Origin: Diphasiastrum complanatum
Taxonomy: Eukaryota > Streptophyta > Lycopodiopsida > Lycopodiales > Lycopodiaceae
Assembly: GCA_029204225.1 (NCBI GenBank)
Contig: MU836528.1
Coordinates: forward strand, 1 to 27,573
Length of the DNA: 27,573 bases
Direction of reading: 5' to 3'
The translations under genes and the position numbers were made by a program. Shown piece after piece: positions 1 to 9,839 of the stretch. How positions within the stretch are numbered: the stretch's first letter is position 1; each line of letters starts with the position of its first letter. Below the pieces are notes generated by a model. That model did not search any database. It was not told where the DNA came from and saw only the letters and a list, made by a program, of their open reading frames with translations.

Positions 1-77
1 TGGTAAGCCTCATCTTGTGGGATGTGCTTGTGATTGAAACTCTGGTCAGACATTGCTTTAGCCTTGATATTGTTGTA

Positions 78-221
78 TGAGAACTACCGTAAATTCACCG
101 CTAAGATTGTCTTAAAACTTATTGATCATTTGATTGCCTGTGCAATTGGATGAGAACTACCGTAAATTCACCGCTAAGATTGTCTTAAAACTTATTGATC
201 ATTTGATTGCCTGTGCAATTG
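78..221. repeat. 73-bp tandem duplication (two copies)
   Basis: The segment starting TGAGAACTACCGTAAATTCA at 78 is repeated at 151. The two copies match base for base over 71 bp (78-148 against 151-221), so the duplication is young compared with its surroundings. No reading frame or known element is associated with it. Confidence 0.95.
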
Positions 222-2560
222 CTTGGAACTTAATTGTGAGGTTAACTTACGGAATCATTGTTACATTTCTCTGACGTATATTCAGACTTACACATCCTAA
301 AGCTTGCTATGTGTTGTTGTAAATCAATGCTTTGAACTTTGCATATGGATACTCATGTAGTTCAACAAAGTAGTCAATCTTTTTTATGAATGAGCGCTCT
401 CTGTTGTTGAGGATAGATTGTTGAACTTCATTTGAAATGCATTGAGACATTTGCATCTTTCTCTGCCTTGATTTATCTGATGCAACAAACCTCACTTGTC
501 TGACAAACTTTATTAGGAGTACAGACCGATATATCGGGCTGGCCGATAAGTTGGATACTTTATTAAAAAATGTATCATGTTCGATATGAGTTTGTCGGCA
601 TCAATATCTTTTACTTTTGATCATTTGGGACCACAACTAACTGGTAATACTGGTCACCGATACTCTTGAATGTTTGATGACAACCAACTTTCAATCCAAG
701 AACAATAAAATGAGTTAAAAACATCTAAATTCACAACAAAAGCAGTCTCTTTGTATAGCATGACACTATAGAGATTCTATTCCTATGTATGTTCTTAGAT
801 TAGATCATCCAAATAATTTAATCTGAAGCTTGATTTAGGTGCATTAAATGTTTTTCTCTGATTTTTTGAGTATATGTCAAAGTTGAGAGAGATATATTTG
901 ATTTGATTTGACAACAAACTATACCACCAATTTTCACAAAACATAGGATCTACTCTAGATCACTCAAACTTGACATGTACATTTGATTCAGACACATAAA
1001 ATTAAGATCCAATCACCCCTTTTGGAATCCCCAAAGAATCTCACTCTTGAGATTTGGAATGGATTTGTAATAGTTTGATAACAACCTATGTCAAGAATTT
1101 TTCACCAAGCTTAAAAATTAGACATCTAGGATTCACAAAGATCTCAACCATGCATGAATACTCAAATATGGACTCCTCATTCTAGACATCCAATGGGATC
1201 ACAAATTGACCCTCACACTCTCAAAAAGAAAGTTGAATAGAACTAATTTGAGTTTCATACATACTATGTCAATTTTTGCTCAATAAATTGAATTTATTCA
1301 CTCCTATTGGATTCCAACAATGACTCTACCTCTTAAGAGTTAGAATGAAATTAAAAATCAAAAGTTGTGATTCTTCTCACTAATATATTGTGCTTCAAAG
1401 GGCTAGTGCCACTTAGAAAGATTTGATCACCTAGGAGAAGACAAACTCTCCACCAATACCAACACAAAATGAGCTTCTAGATCTTGCCCTCTACAAAGGA
1501 AGGAACTCTTAGAAAATTGGATCTCTCTCTACACATTTGCCATACACACCAAAATGAATCTTTTCAAGCCTCAAAACACTCAACATATTGAGTAGGGTTG
1601 AACAATGTGACTTTGATCTCAATCTCTTTTCTAGAACTCTCAATTGAAGCCAATCTCTGTCAGATTCTACAAAAGATTTGCATAGATGCTTTATTTAGAA
1701 TATGCACTAGAAACTCTCAAAGGTTTCACTTGGAGGACAAATCCAAGGATGTTTTCTAGCAAATTGATGCTTCTAAACTTGACCCTATCACTCTTCAACA
1801 AATCTAGAGTGATGGTAAAATGGATTTCAACCTCTCACCTTGCATATCACAAATCTTCCATCAACTATGGTTGATTCTCATGGAACCTATGCGTGATTGA
1901 GATTGTTACGTGTTTGGAGTCTTTTGCCCATCCTACTCCTACTTGGTGGACATGTTGTGATCCTTCAGCTCCTTCTTCTGGCACCAAGTTGGTAGGGTGC
2001 ATCTCTGGTCTATCGCTGCTCAGTCCATCTATGTATGTTTTCAATCATTCCTAGAAGGTCGGATGTGTTTTGAGCAAGGTGCCTAGTGGTAATCGGGCAT
2101 CTCCTTTTAATAGATCGACTAAGACAACGGTATGGTCCTTTTTCACCTCCTTGCTATGTAAAGGGATCTCCATATCAGAATGCTCATGTGCATTCTGTCT
2201 AATCTCACAATGATCTGTAGTAGCCTTGGACTCACTAGGGAGTGGGGAGGAGCGTTCGGCCGTCGATCATTTCTACCCTCGAGATGACCTTTGTCCTGCT
2301 CTCGAACTGCCTCTCTAGCTTGATCTAGGGATTGGGATTCTCTTACCCATTCCTTCATGCGTATAAAATTTTCTTATTCAACAGCGGGATTAGCGCTGGC
2401 AGACAGTCATCCCGTCTTGATTGAATTGATGCCAACATAGCCAAATCTTTTATAAATAATGTAGATTGTCTAACCGTCGGATCTGGTGAATTCATATATT
2501 CGTAGGCTTGGAGAGCCCTATGGAAATCCACTGAAATATTCCAACTGAACCCTTGATGGA
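222..2560. other. AT-rich intergenic DNA, no gene recognised
   Basis: I see no convincing coding region on either strand; open frames are short and have no recognisable motif. The stretch contains a 12-bp perfect palindrome (CCGATATATCGG, 526-537). It also has a block near 1300-1352 that resembles 25320-25374, so at least part of it is probably old retrotransposon sequence. From about 2130 to 2400 the base composition is less AT-rich and a minus-strand frame rich in charged residues is open (2143-2358), but I could not assign it. Confidence 0.6.
1300..1352. repeat. Dispersed repeat block shared with 25320-25374
   Basis: ACTCCTATTGGATTCCAACA and the following TGACTCT...GAGTT pattern recur with small gaps at 25320-25374 (CTCCTATTGGACTCAACAAA, then TGATGACTCT...GAGAGTT). 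The second copy lies just upstream, in minus-strand sense, of a gag-type zinc knuckle. Both may therefore be the untranslated leader or LTR of the same retrotransposon family. That is an inference from visual alignment. Confidence 0.4.
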
Positions 2561-2568
2561 TGACAGGC

Positions 2569-3921
2569 CAATTGGGTTTATGGATGGTGATTTTATCCAT
2601 AGGCACACCACAATCTTTCCATTGGTTCCTTCTCAGCAGGAAGGTATTGATTTTGAGGAAACCTTCGCACCCGTAGCTAAGATGGTAACTATACGTTCTA
2701 TCATTGCTATTTCTGTTTTCTATGGTTGGAAGATCCAGCAAATGGACGTTAAATCTGCTTTTCTTAATGGAGTGCTGGATGAAGAGGTGTACTTAGTACA
2801 ACCTCAAGGATTTGTTGAGCTAGAGAGAGAGAGCATCTCATTTGTAAGCTCAACAAAGCCATTTATGGATTGAAACAAGCACCACGGGCATGGTACTCTT
2901 GCATTGATGAACACTTCAAGCGAAGGGGAATGGTAAAGAGTGATGCTGATCCTAATCTTTACATTCTAAGACAAGACTCAAATATAGTGTTCATTGTATT
3001 GTACGTGGATGATTTGATTATTATAGGAAGTAATGAGAGCTTAATTGATGAAATAAAATCAGATCTTTCCAATGCTTTTGACATGAGTGATCTAGGCTTG
3101 ATGCACTATTGTCTTGGCATTGAAGTATGGCAAAAGGAAGACATGGTCTTTCTTACACAAAGCAAATATGCACGAGATTTGCTTTATAAATTTAATATGT
3201 AGGATTGTAAGCCTTTGAGTACACCTATGGATGTCAACATAAAGCTTACTACATATGATGAATCTGAGAAAGTGGATGCTTATTTGTATAGACAGCTGGT
3301 GGGTAATTTGATTTATTTGACACACACACGACCTGATATTTCTTATGTTGTTGGTGTTGTTAGTCAATCTATGCAAGATCCTAGTCAAGCATATTGGAAG
3401 TCTGCCAAACGTATTCCCAGATACATTCGAGGGACATTGAATTTTGGTTTGAAGTATGACCAGTCTGAAGCGCCAATGTTGGTAGGTTATACAGATGCCG
3501 ATTGGGCAAGTAATATTGATGACAGAAGATCTACCAGTGGTCATACATTCAGTTATGGTACAGTTGCAATTTCATGGAGCAGCAGAAAGCAACCTACAGT
3601 AGCCTTATCATCGACGGAAGCTGAATATCGAGCACTCAGCAATGCTACACAAGAAGTGGTATGGTTACGAAGATTTCTTGTGGATTTAGGTCAACCACAG
3701 GTGAATGCGACTACCATATCTTGAGATAATCAGAGTTGCATTCACCTTGCCAAAAATCTAGTTCTACATGCTCGAACCAAGCACATCGAAATACACTACC
3801 ATTTTGTTTGAGAGAAAATTCTTGATAGAGCCATTGATCTTGTTTTTTGTAAATCTGAAGATCAAATGACAAATATTTTTACTAAGTCATTAGGTAGATG
3901 TAAATTTGAGAGGTTTCGTAC
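2569..3921 (+). pseudogene. Copia RT-RNase H pseudogene
   Basis: Reverse transcriptase motifs run in family order: QQEGIDFEETFAPVAKM near 2634-2684, the MDVKSAFLNG block near 2743-2772, LKQAPRAWY near 2870, and the catalytic YVDD box at 3002-3013. RNase H follows: TPMDVN near 3220, YTDADW near 3490, the SSTEAEYRA block near 3610, then DNQS and the end of the domain in the same frame. Damage includes a 2-nt gain in a GAGAGAGA run near 2822-2833 that breaks the frame, a TAG at 3200-3202, a TGA at 3722-3724 next to the DNQS motif, and another TGA near 3810. Residues upstream of QQEGIDFEE are badly diverged and about 30 nt of the usual lead-in appear deleted. Confidence 0.9.
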
Positions 3922-3964
3922 TCTATTAGGAATAGAAGAATGTAATTTTATCATTGAGGGAGAG

Positions 3965-4224
3965 TGTTAGAAATCAATGATAAATTTCATTGTTACTGTT
4001 TACGAGGTACATTAATGTTGACAACTGTGACCAGCTTTAGTCTACTCGTAGGTTTTCTCTCTCTATCAGGGGTTCAGGGTTTATTTGTACATTTTACATT
4101 CTGTATGAGTTAGTGTGATAAAGTGACAGTGCGTGTTCTTCTTCCGCCTTCTTGTGGTGATTGCTTATGGTGAATGCTTGATGTTGCATATCTAATTCTT
4201 GACAATTACTTGATGTGACTAACA
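3965..4224 (+). repeat. 3' LTR of the copia element (about 260 bp)
   Basis: The LTR begins TGTTAGAAATC directly after the purine-rich tract and ends ...CTAACA, giving a perfect 6-bp terminal inverted repeat (TGTTAG/CTAACA). The length is short but normal for copia. No 5' LTR is present, so pairwise dating and target-site duplication cannot be assessed. Boundaries are inferred from the terminal motif and the tract position. Confidence 0.72.
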
Positions 4225-4418
4225 AAAACATGATACTATACTTTGCCTTATGTGTATAACATGGATCCAAACTTAGTTTTATGATCATTTGAATTTTCTT
4301 GGACTCTAATTCATGCCATGATTTGTATGAGAAAACCCAATCCAACATCGTTCTGGAAATAAAATGTTTTAAACATCTCTTCATCCAATTTTTTGAGAAA
4401 TGAGTGCAGATTTGTCTC

Positions 4419-4420
<2 letters not shown>

Positions 4421-4464
<44 letters not shown>
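4421..4464. repeat. (AG)22 microsatellite
   Basis: An uninterrupted AG dinucleotide run of 44 bp. It lies about 670 bp upstream of the P450 start codon. It is one of several long GA runs in the window. Confidence 0.97.
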
Positions 4465-4466
<2 letters not shown>

Positions 4467-4730
4467 TGAGTTGCGAAGGGGGGTGTGGGGCCCATCAATC
4501 ACGAGAGGACCCTCCTAATGTGAAAGGGGGTGGCTCGTTGCATTCTAAGTGAGGTTGCTAGCAGGCACCTACACTGCCTTGTAAGTGAGGTTGTCACTGT
4601 ACTTACAGCTAGGGTAGTGTAGCTTCAAAAAAAGGGGCCTTAGAAATATACTATAAATATTTATACAATATTTATATATCTATGACAAATCTTGGTGTGT
4701 GATGGTCTCCATTCAACTACACTAAGCTTT

Positions 4731-4751
4731 ACCTACCCTTCCTCACCTACT
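4731..4751 (+). promoter_or_regulatory. AC-type MYB element(s) in the P450 promoter
   Basis: ACCTACC at 4731-4737 exactly matches the AC-I element recognised by R2R3-MYB activators of phenylpropanoid and lignin genes. A near match, ACCTACT, follows at 4745-4751, and ACCTACA occurs further upstream near 4566. The exact element lies about 130 bp upstream of the candidate TATA box. The motif is short and could occur by chance, but its position upstream of a CYP98A gene is what the family predicts. Confidence 0.55.
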
Positions 4752-4865
4752 ACATTGTATTTTCTTCTAAGAAATATAACATATGGTGTTTGCAAATTGT
4801 GTGTTTGTTGGTGTAACCAGGGTTAAACATGGACGATTAATTTCACCCTAATCAGGAGAAATTCA

Positions 4866-4873
4866 TATATAAG
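4866..4873 (+). promoter_or_regulatory. Candidate TATA box of the P450 gene
   Basis: TATATAAG lies 267 bp upstream of the chosen ATG. Transcription would start near 4895-4900 and give a leader of roughly 235 nt with a striking pyrimidine-rich section (TTCTTCTTCTTCTGCGTCGC type, 5028-5090), common in plant 5' leaders. An alternative AT-rich site (CTATAAATATTTA) lies near 4650. Confidence 0.5.
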
Positions 4874-5132
4874 GTTTTTTAATTTTATTAAATGCTATTT
4901 TCGGAGCAATCATTAAGATGTTTTTAGTTTTAATATTATTTCCTGTGATTTTATGTGTGAACACGTGGCTCGACTGGAGGTATTAAAATATGCTAATCTA
5001 AAACAAAACAAAAGGATAATTATTTTCTTCTTCTTCTGCGTCGCTTCTCTCTGCTTCTTCTTCTTCTGCTTCTGCTTCGCTGCTGTGTATGTTTTTCTCT
5101 GGACCTCCGTCGCGATCCAGTTTCTGGCAGCG

Positions 5133-6069
5133 ATGGAAGTTTTCGAAGTAGAAGTAGTATCGGATGCTCAGCCCTTCTATGCGAGCTCCTACTTCATCCT
5201 ACCCCTCTCTGTCGTCCTCCTCTATCTCACCTTCAAGCTGCTATGGCGGCCTCGCCTCCCTCCCGGCCCTCGCCCCTGGCCCATCGTTGGCAACCTTCCC
5301 AGCATCGCTCCTGTGCGCTTCCGCTGCTTCATGGAGTGGGCAGAGCGCTACGGCCCGATCATATCAGTGTGGATGGGATCCAATCTCAACGTGGTGGTGT
5401 CAAATGCAGAGCTCGCTAGGGAGGTGCTCAAGGATAAGGATCAGGCAGTGGCTTCTAGGCAGCTTACCAGAGCAGCTGCAAGGTTCAGCAGAAATGGGCA
5501 GGATCTAATCTGGGCTGACTATGGGCCTCACTACGTGAAGGTGAGGAAGCTCTGCACTCTGGAGCTTTTCACTCCCAAAAGGCTTGAAGCTCTTCGTTCG
5601 ATCCGAGAGGAAGAGGTGGCAGCGATGGTGAATTCGATCTACCAAGACTGTCTAATTGCAGATGACAAAGCTCTGTCTGTAAAGCGCTATTTGTCAGCTG
5701 TGGCTTTCAACAATATCACCAGAATTGCTTTTGGGAAGAGGTTTGTGAATGATGAAGGGAAGATCGATCCGCAAGGGGTCGAGTTCAAGGAGGTAATCGC
5801 TCAAGGGATGCGGTTGGGGGCTTCTTTGAAATTGTCAGAGCACATTCCCTTTTTACGGTGGCTCTATCCCTTGCAGGAGGAGGAGTTTGCCAAGCATGGT
5901 GCGAGAAGAGATTCCCTTACAAAGACGATCATGCAAGAGCACGCCATCGCCAGGGAGCGTAGTGGTGCAAGCAAGCAACACTTTGTAGATGCTCTGCTAT
6001 CTCTGCAGCAACAATACAGCTTGAGCGAGACTACAGTCATTGGGTTACTGTGGGTACGATCCATTTATA

Positions 6070-6130
<61 letters not shown>

Positions 6131-7264
6131 CTTGTAGTAGCATCTAGTTTCTATCTCGCTAGATTTGAAAATTTTATTATCACTCCTTCTATCAATGCAG
6201 ATGTTGCTAAGGATATTACTTGTATTTGATTTTTAGTTGTGAGCAGCTTTGCTTCATTTTTACTGCTATAATAATTGGTCGCTTAACGTGGAAAACTTTA
6301 TCTTGCCGGAGGCCACCTTCTAATAGGCCGTAGACTCGTCTTGCTCAAGCTATTTGTTAATTGCTTCTTCAACATGATAAATGTACAATTTTGAAATATT
6401 TGAGCATTTGTCAATTCTTTGCAAGGGAAAAGGGGTATTTCTATAACCGGGTAAGTGGAAATGGGCTTTAGGGTGATGATGATCGCAAAGAACTTCTACT
6501 GTTATGTTAATCTCAAAAGGAGAATGCAGTTATATCTCTATATGCCTTCACACTTAGTTGTTTACTCTCTTGTCAAGCATTTATGCTGAAGTATTGGGTA
6601 TGCTATCCCTATGCAGGACATGATTACAGCTGGAATGGACACTACAGCTATATCAGCGGAATGGGCAATGGCAGAGCTAATTCGCAATCCTCGTGTACAG
6701 AAAAAAGCTCAAGAAGAGATTGATCGAGTCATCGGACAAGATAGGGTTGTTTCTGAAACAGATTTCCCTGACCTCCCATACTTGCAATGTGTTGCTAAAG
6801 AGGCCCTTCGTCTACACCCACCGACCCCTCTTATGCTTCCTCACAAAGCAAGTGAGGATGTCAAAATTGGTGGGTATGACATTCCTAAAGGAACAACAGT
6901 CCATGTCAACGTCTATGCAATCGCTAGAGATCCTTCCATCTGGAAGGATCCACTGACATTCAGACCAGAGAGGTTCTTGGAGGAGGATATTGACATCAAA
7001 GGGCACGATTACAGGCTGCTACCTTTCGGTGCAGGAAGGAGAGTCTGCCCTGGCGCCCAGCTAGGGCTTAATATGGTAGAGTTGATGCTTGCAAGGCTGC
7101 TCCACCACTTTTCATGGGCACCTCCCACAGGAGTTGATCCCCATGAGATTAATATGACTGAGCGTCCCGGAGTCGTCACCTTTATGGCAAAGCCTCTTGA
7201 AGCTTTGGCAACTCCACGCCTGCCTGAGAATCTCTACCAAAACATAAAATTTATTCCCGAATAA
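5133..7264 (+). CDS. CYP98A: Cytochrome P450 CYP98A-type (p-coumaroyl ester 3'-hydroxylase), two exons
   Basis: Join of 5133-6053 and 6617-7264; 522 aa. CYP98A enzymes are ER-anchored monooxygenases that 3'-hydroxylate p-coumaroyl shikimate/quinate on the way to caffeoyl and lignin precursors, using NADPH-P450 reductase. Visible features: hydrophobic anchor at residues about 18-37; proline hinge PPGPRPWP (43-50); C-helix [13 protein letters not shown] (117-129); I-helix AGMDTT (312-317); ExxR as EALR (369-372); PERF (424-427); heme loop [11 protein letters not shown] with Cys ligand 451. All key residues are present and the length fits the family. The start is chosen because GCAGCGATGG is a strong plant context and gives the family-like N-terminus; an in-frame ATG at 4953 would add 60 mostly hydrophobic residues. 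Exons are clearly more GC-rich than their surroundings. The subfamily call is from recognition of the protein, not a search; the substrate is inferred. Confidence 0.93.
6054..6616 (+). other. Phase-0 intron of the P450 gene
   Basis: The donor is TGG|GTACGA after Trp307 and the acceptor is ATGCAG|GAC before Asp308, just ahead of the I-helix AGMDTT motif. This is the place where A-type plant P450s commonly carry a conserved intron. Reading through the donor hits a stop at 6072-6074. The 563-bp intron contains a (GA)28 microsatellite. Confidence 0.92.
6073..6128. repeat. (GA)28 microsatellite inside the P450 intron
   Basis: A 56-bp uninterrupted GA run starts 19 bp downstream of the 5' splice site. 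It is a likely length-polymorphic marker for the gene. Confidence 0.97.
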
Positions 7265-7954
7265 AGGACAAATTTCAGCTTGACTGAGTCACTAGTGACA
7301 TACTGGCTCAATGTAGTTCTCTTTCGAAAAAAGGGATTAGTATTCTTGGAGTTTGCAATTGCAGCTATGTGGCACAGTGGAAGTTTTTTGGTGCATTCAG
7401 AAAGAAATTCCAAAACACAGATAGTCCTCTAGTTTGATGTGATAGTATACCGAGTCTTCAGAAATTATCAAATATTTGTTAAAAGGCCTCTTTGACTAGT
7501 TAAGTAGTGTATACATTTCCGAACAGGAAAATAAGTTTCTATCATTTATTGCATGGCAATGTTTTCAATCTGTCTTGTTGAACTTTTGACTGTCTTAATT
7601 GACATTTACACTCTAGATTAATTTTTGTCCTCTTTGCTTTTATATTTTTGACTTCACTTCCATGTCAAATCTGCACTTTAAAGCTTTTTAAGTTTTTCTT
7701 CTTTTGAGAGTGGTTTAAAAAAAAAAAAACTGTATCTTGTGACTGGCTGTAGCTATGATTCATCTTTAGGCATAGGGATGCCCTTTTGTCGATGACTAGA
7801 CATGGTGATCTTAAATAGCACGTCAGGCTCTTGTTAGGCAAAGTTGTCTTCTATTGTCAAATTTGTTAGGACGAAAGTTGGGAATGTACAAATTAATTTT
7901 CCTGCTTGTACCATTTTGTTGCATACTTCCAGCATTTCTTTTGCAATCAAAGGT
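7265..7954. other. 3' flank of the P450, no second gene seen
   Basis: This presumably contains the 3' UTR, but no clear polyadenylation signal stands out: the AATAAA at 7260-7265 overlaps the stop codon and is too early. An A12-13 run lies near 7717-7729. Between 7823 and 7954 the minus strand stays open and continuous with the truncated reverse transcriptase, but the residues there are not copia-like, so the transposon edge is placed near 7955. Confidence 0.5.
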
Positions 7955-8137
7955 GTCCTCGGGTTGCAACATGTATATTTCCTCCTCTAAGTAACTATTC
8001 AAAAAAGCATTTGTCACATCCATTTGATAGAGATTCCACTTGAATAAAGTAGCAATACAAATGATCAATCTAATGGTTACAAGTTTTGCTACAGGAGCAA
8101 ATGTTTCTTCATAATCTATGCCTTTTCCCCTTAGCAA
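7955..8137 (-). pseudogene. Copia RT fragment, continuation in shifted frame
   Basis: GIDYEETFAPVAKLVTIR and MDVTNAFLNSYLEEEIY are standard copia RT blocks. This fragment follows directly from the integrase/linker frame after a small deletion near 8125 that removed a few residues between VAKG and GIDYEE. After the LQPE motif the similarity ends abruptly, before the LKQ and YVDD motifs, so the catalytic centre is missing. Confidence 0.85.
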
Positions 8138-9242
8138 CCAATCTAGCTTTGTACTTACTTATAAATCCATCTTGATTGTACTTTAATCTATATATCCACT
8201 TACATGCAAATGGCTTCTTCCCATATGGAAGGTGTACAAGATTCCAAGTTTGATTATCTATCAAAGCATCAAACTCTACTTGCATTGCATCTCTCCAAAC
8301 TTGTGATCTACTTGCATCTTCATAACATAATGGCTCTTCAAGCATTGTGGTTAGAAAAGAGTAAGAGGTAGAAGGAGATGTGTCTTCCCTTTGCTTTCCT
8401 TTCTCAAAGTATGTGAGCCTTGAAGGCTCGGCCTTGTTCCTTGTGGATCTTCTCGGCTCCTTTGGCACTTGATTTTGATCTTCCAAAAGATCATTTTCAA
8501 GAGGCTCCTCCTCGGGTGTTGCAAGATCTTCATCACCTAAGAGATTAGATGAATTTGGAGACAACTTGTAACTTTGAGATTCATCAAACAAGACATCCTT
8601 GCTAACTTTTACTTTCTTTGAAATAGGATCAAATATCCTATATCCTTTGCTATTTTCACTATAGCCTACAAATATTCCTTTGAAGGAAGTTGCATCTTCT
8701 TTCCTTCTTGTTTCCAAAGGAATGTGGACATAACATATACATCCAAACCCTTTAAAATCTTTTACATTGGGCTTATTGCCAAACAAAGCTTGAAATGGTG
8801 AGATCCCACCAATAGCACTACTAGGAAGCCTATTACATAAGTAATTAGCACAAGTTATGGCCTTCCCCCAAATAGTGATGGGTAGAGATGCATCAAGTCT
8901 TAAAGACTTTGCACATTCACAAAGACTCCTATTTTTTCTCTCGGCCACCCCATTTTGTTGGGGGGTGTAAGGACAAGTGAGTTCTCTCTTTATGCCATTG
9001 ATCTCACAAAAGTCTCTCATCTTGTTGGAGATATACTCTCCTCCATTATTACATCTTAGAACTTTAATGCAAGAACTAAGTTGCTTTTTCACTAGAGACT
9101 TAAACTTTACAAAAGCTTCATATACAAGACTTTTCTTAGGCAATAATTCAATCCAAGTGTATCTAGTACAATCATCAATAAAAGTCACATACATTAAAAC
9201 TCCTCCATTACTTTCATGCATATATCCACCCATGGATGTCAT
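8109..9242 (-). pseudogene. Copia integrase and RT N-terminus pseudogene
   Basis: The frame holds an integrase core (TFIDDCTRYTW near residue 19; GGEYISN near 68; PQQNGVAERKNR near 93), the copia linker with EPRRSTRN, and the RT entry block (ACKWIYRLKYNQDGFISKYK, KARLVAKG). The catalytic acidic position before GGEY reads Asn-Asn instead of Asp-Asn (GAT to AAT), so it should be inactive. The segment carrying the first catalytic Asp is also shifted out of frame at the N-terminus. The end of the frame at KARLVAKG is a frameshift; RT continues in the next frame (8137 downwards). Confidence 0.9.
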
Positions 9243-9826
9243 TTTGAATGAAAGCCTATGAGATACACAAAGTTCTCTTGATAAGGTGTGATCTGAGATA
9301 GATTTCTAGCTTTCAAGAGGCTTCTAATCTCGGCCCAATCAATCCTAGTTCAACTTTGGATGATGTTATAATAGATCAACTACAAATATCCTAGCAATTC
9401 ACTCCTCAAAGAAATTGATTCTAGTTCAAATTGGTTTGATATTTCAAACACACTTAAGATTTGAATAAATCAGCTTTAAAAATATGATCTAATGCTTCAA
9501 AATGAATTGCTTCAATGACTCAAATCACTATTTAATCATTAGCATTCAATAGATTGAACCTAGATCTAGACAATGCACTAAAAACCTTGAATTTTGGACT
9601 ACTAGTATGCACTTTTTTGGATCAAAAACACTTATGGAAGTTAATTTGAAGGTTGTTGTACGGTTTCACACGTGTGGACAGTACTTCAACAGCCCACAAA
9701 TCGATCTTGACCAAAAACAATAATGTTACTTCTCTCTTTGAACTCGCCCTCTCAATTAGAACTCAAAACAACAAATTGTCAATGATTTCTCAAGTACTAT
9801 TAATCATCTAGATCACTCTTAGACTT

Positions 9827-9839
9827 GGCTCTGATACCA
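9827..9839 (-). other. Retrotransposon primer-binding site (initiator tRNA-Met type)
   Basis: The minus strand reads TGGTATCAGAGCC immediately after ...TTGACA, the end of the 5' LTR. This 13-mer is the usual plant copia PBS complementary to the 3' end of initiator tRNA-Met. Confidence 0.9.

Larger units (their letters stand above)
2569..4224 (+). mobile_element. 5'-truncated Ty1/copia retrotransposon with 3' LTR
   Basis: This is the 3' half of a copia element: reverse transcriptase, RNase H, a short purine tract (GAGGGAGAG, 3956-3964) and a 3' LTR. No gag, protease, integrase, primer-binding site or 5' LTR is visible upstream, so the copy is truncated at or before about 2569. The coding part carries a frameshift and several stops and cannot be autonomous. 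It lies about 900 bp upstream of the P450 start codon, so its LTR is the nearest transposon edge to the gene promoter. Confidence 0.88.

Noticed and set aside
526-537. Palindrome CCGATATATCGG as a possible regulatory site
   Set aside because: A single 12-bp palindrome in AT-rich DNA with no nearby gene; could be chance.
2355-2741. 128-residue minus-strand frame overlapping copia RT
   Set aside because: It is antisense to a recognisable plus-strand RT and has no motif of its own.
3092-3544. 150-residue minus-strand frame opposite RT-RNase H
   Set aside because: Shadow of the plus-strand copia coding sequence.
5164-5508. 114-residue Ser/Pro-rich frame within P450 exon 1
   Set aside because: Out-of-frame reading of GC-rich exon sequence; the P450 frame carries the conserved motifs.
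7823-7954. Continuation of the RT frame, and another open frame on the same strand (…LEVCNKMVQAG…)
   Set aside because: Neither matches copia beyond LQPE nor a family I can name; too short to call a gene fragment.
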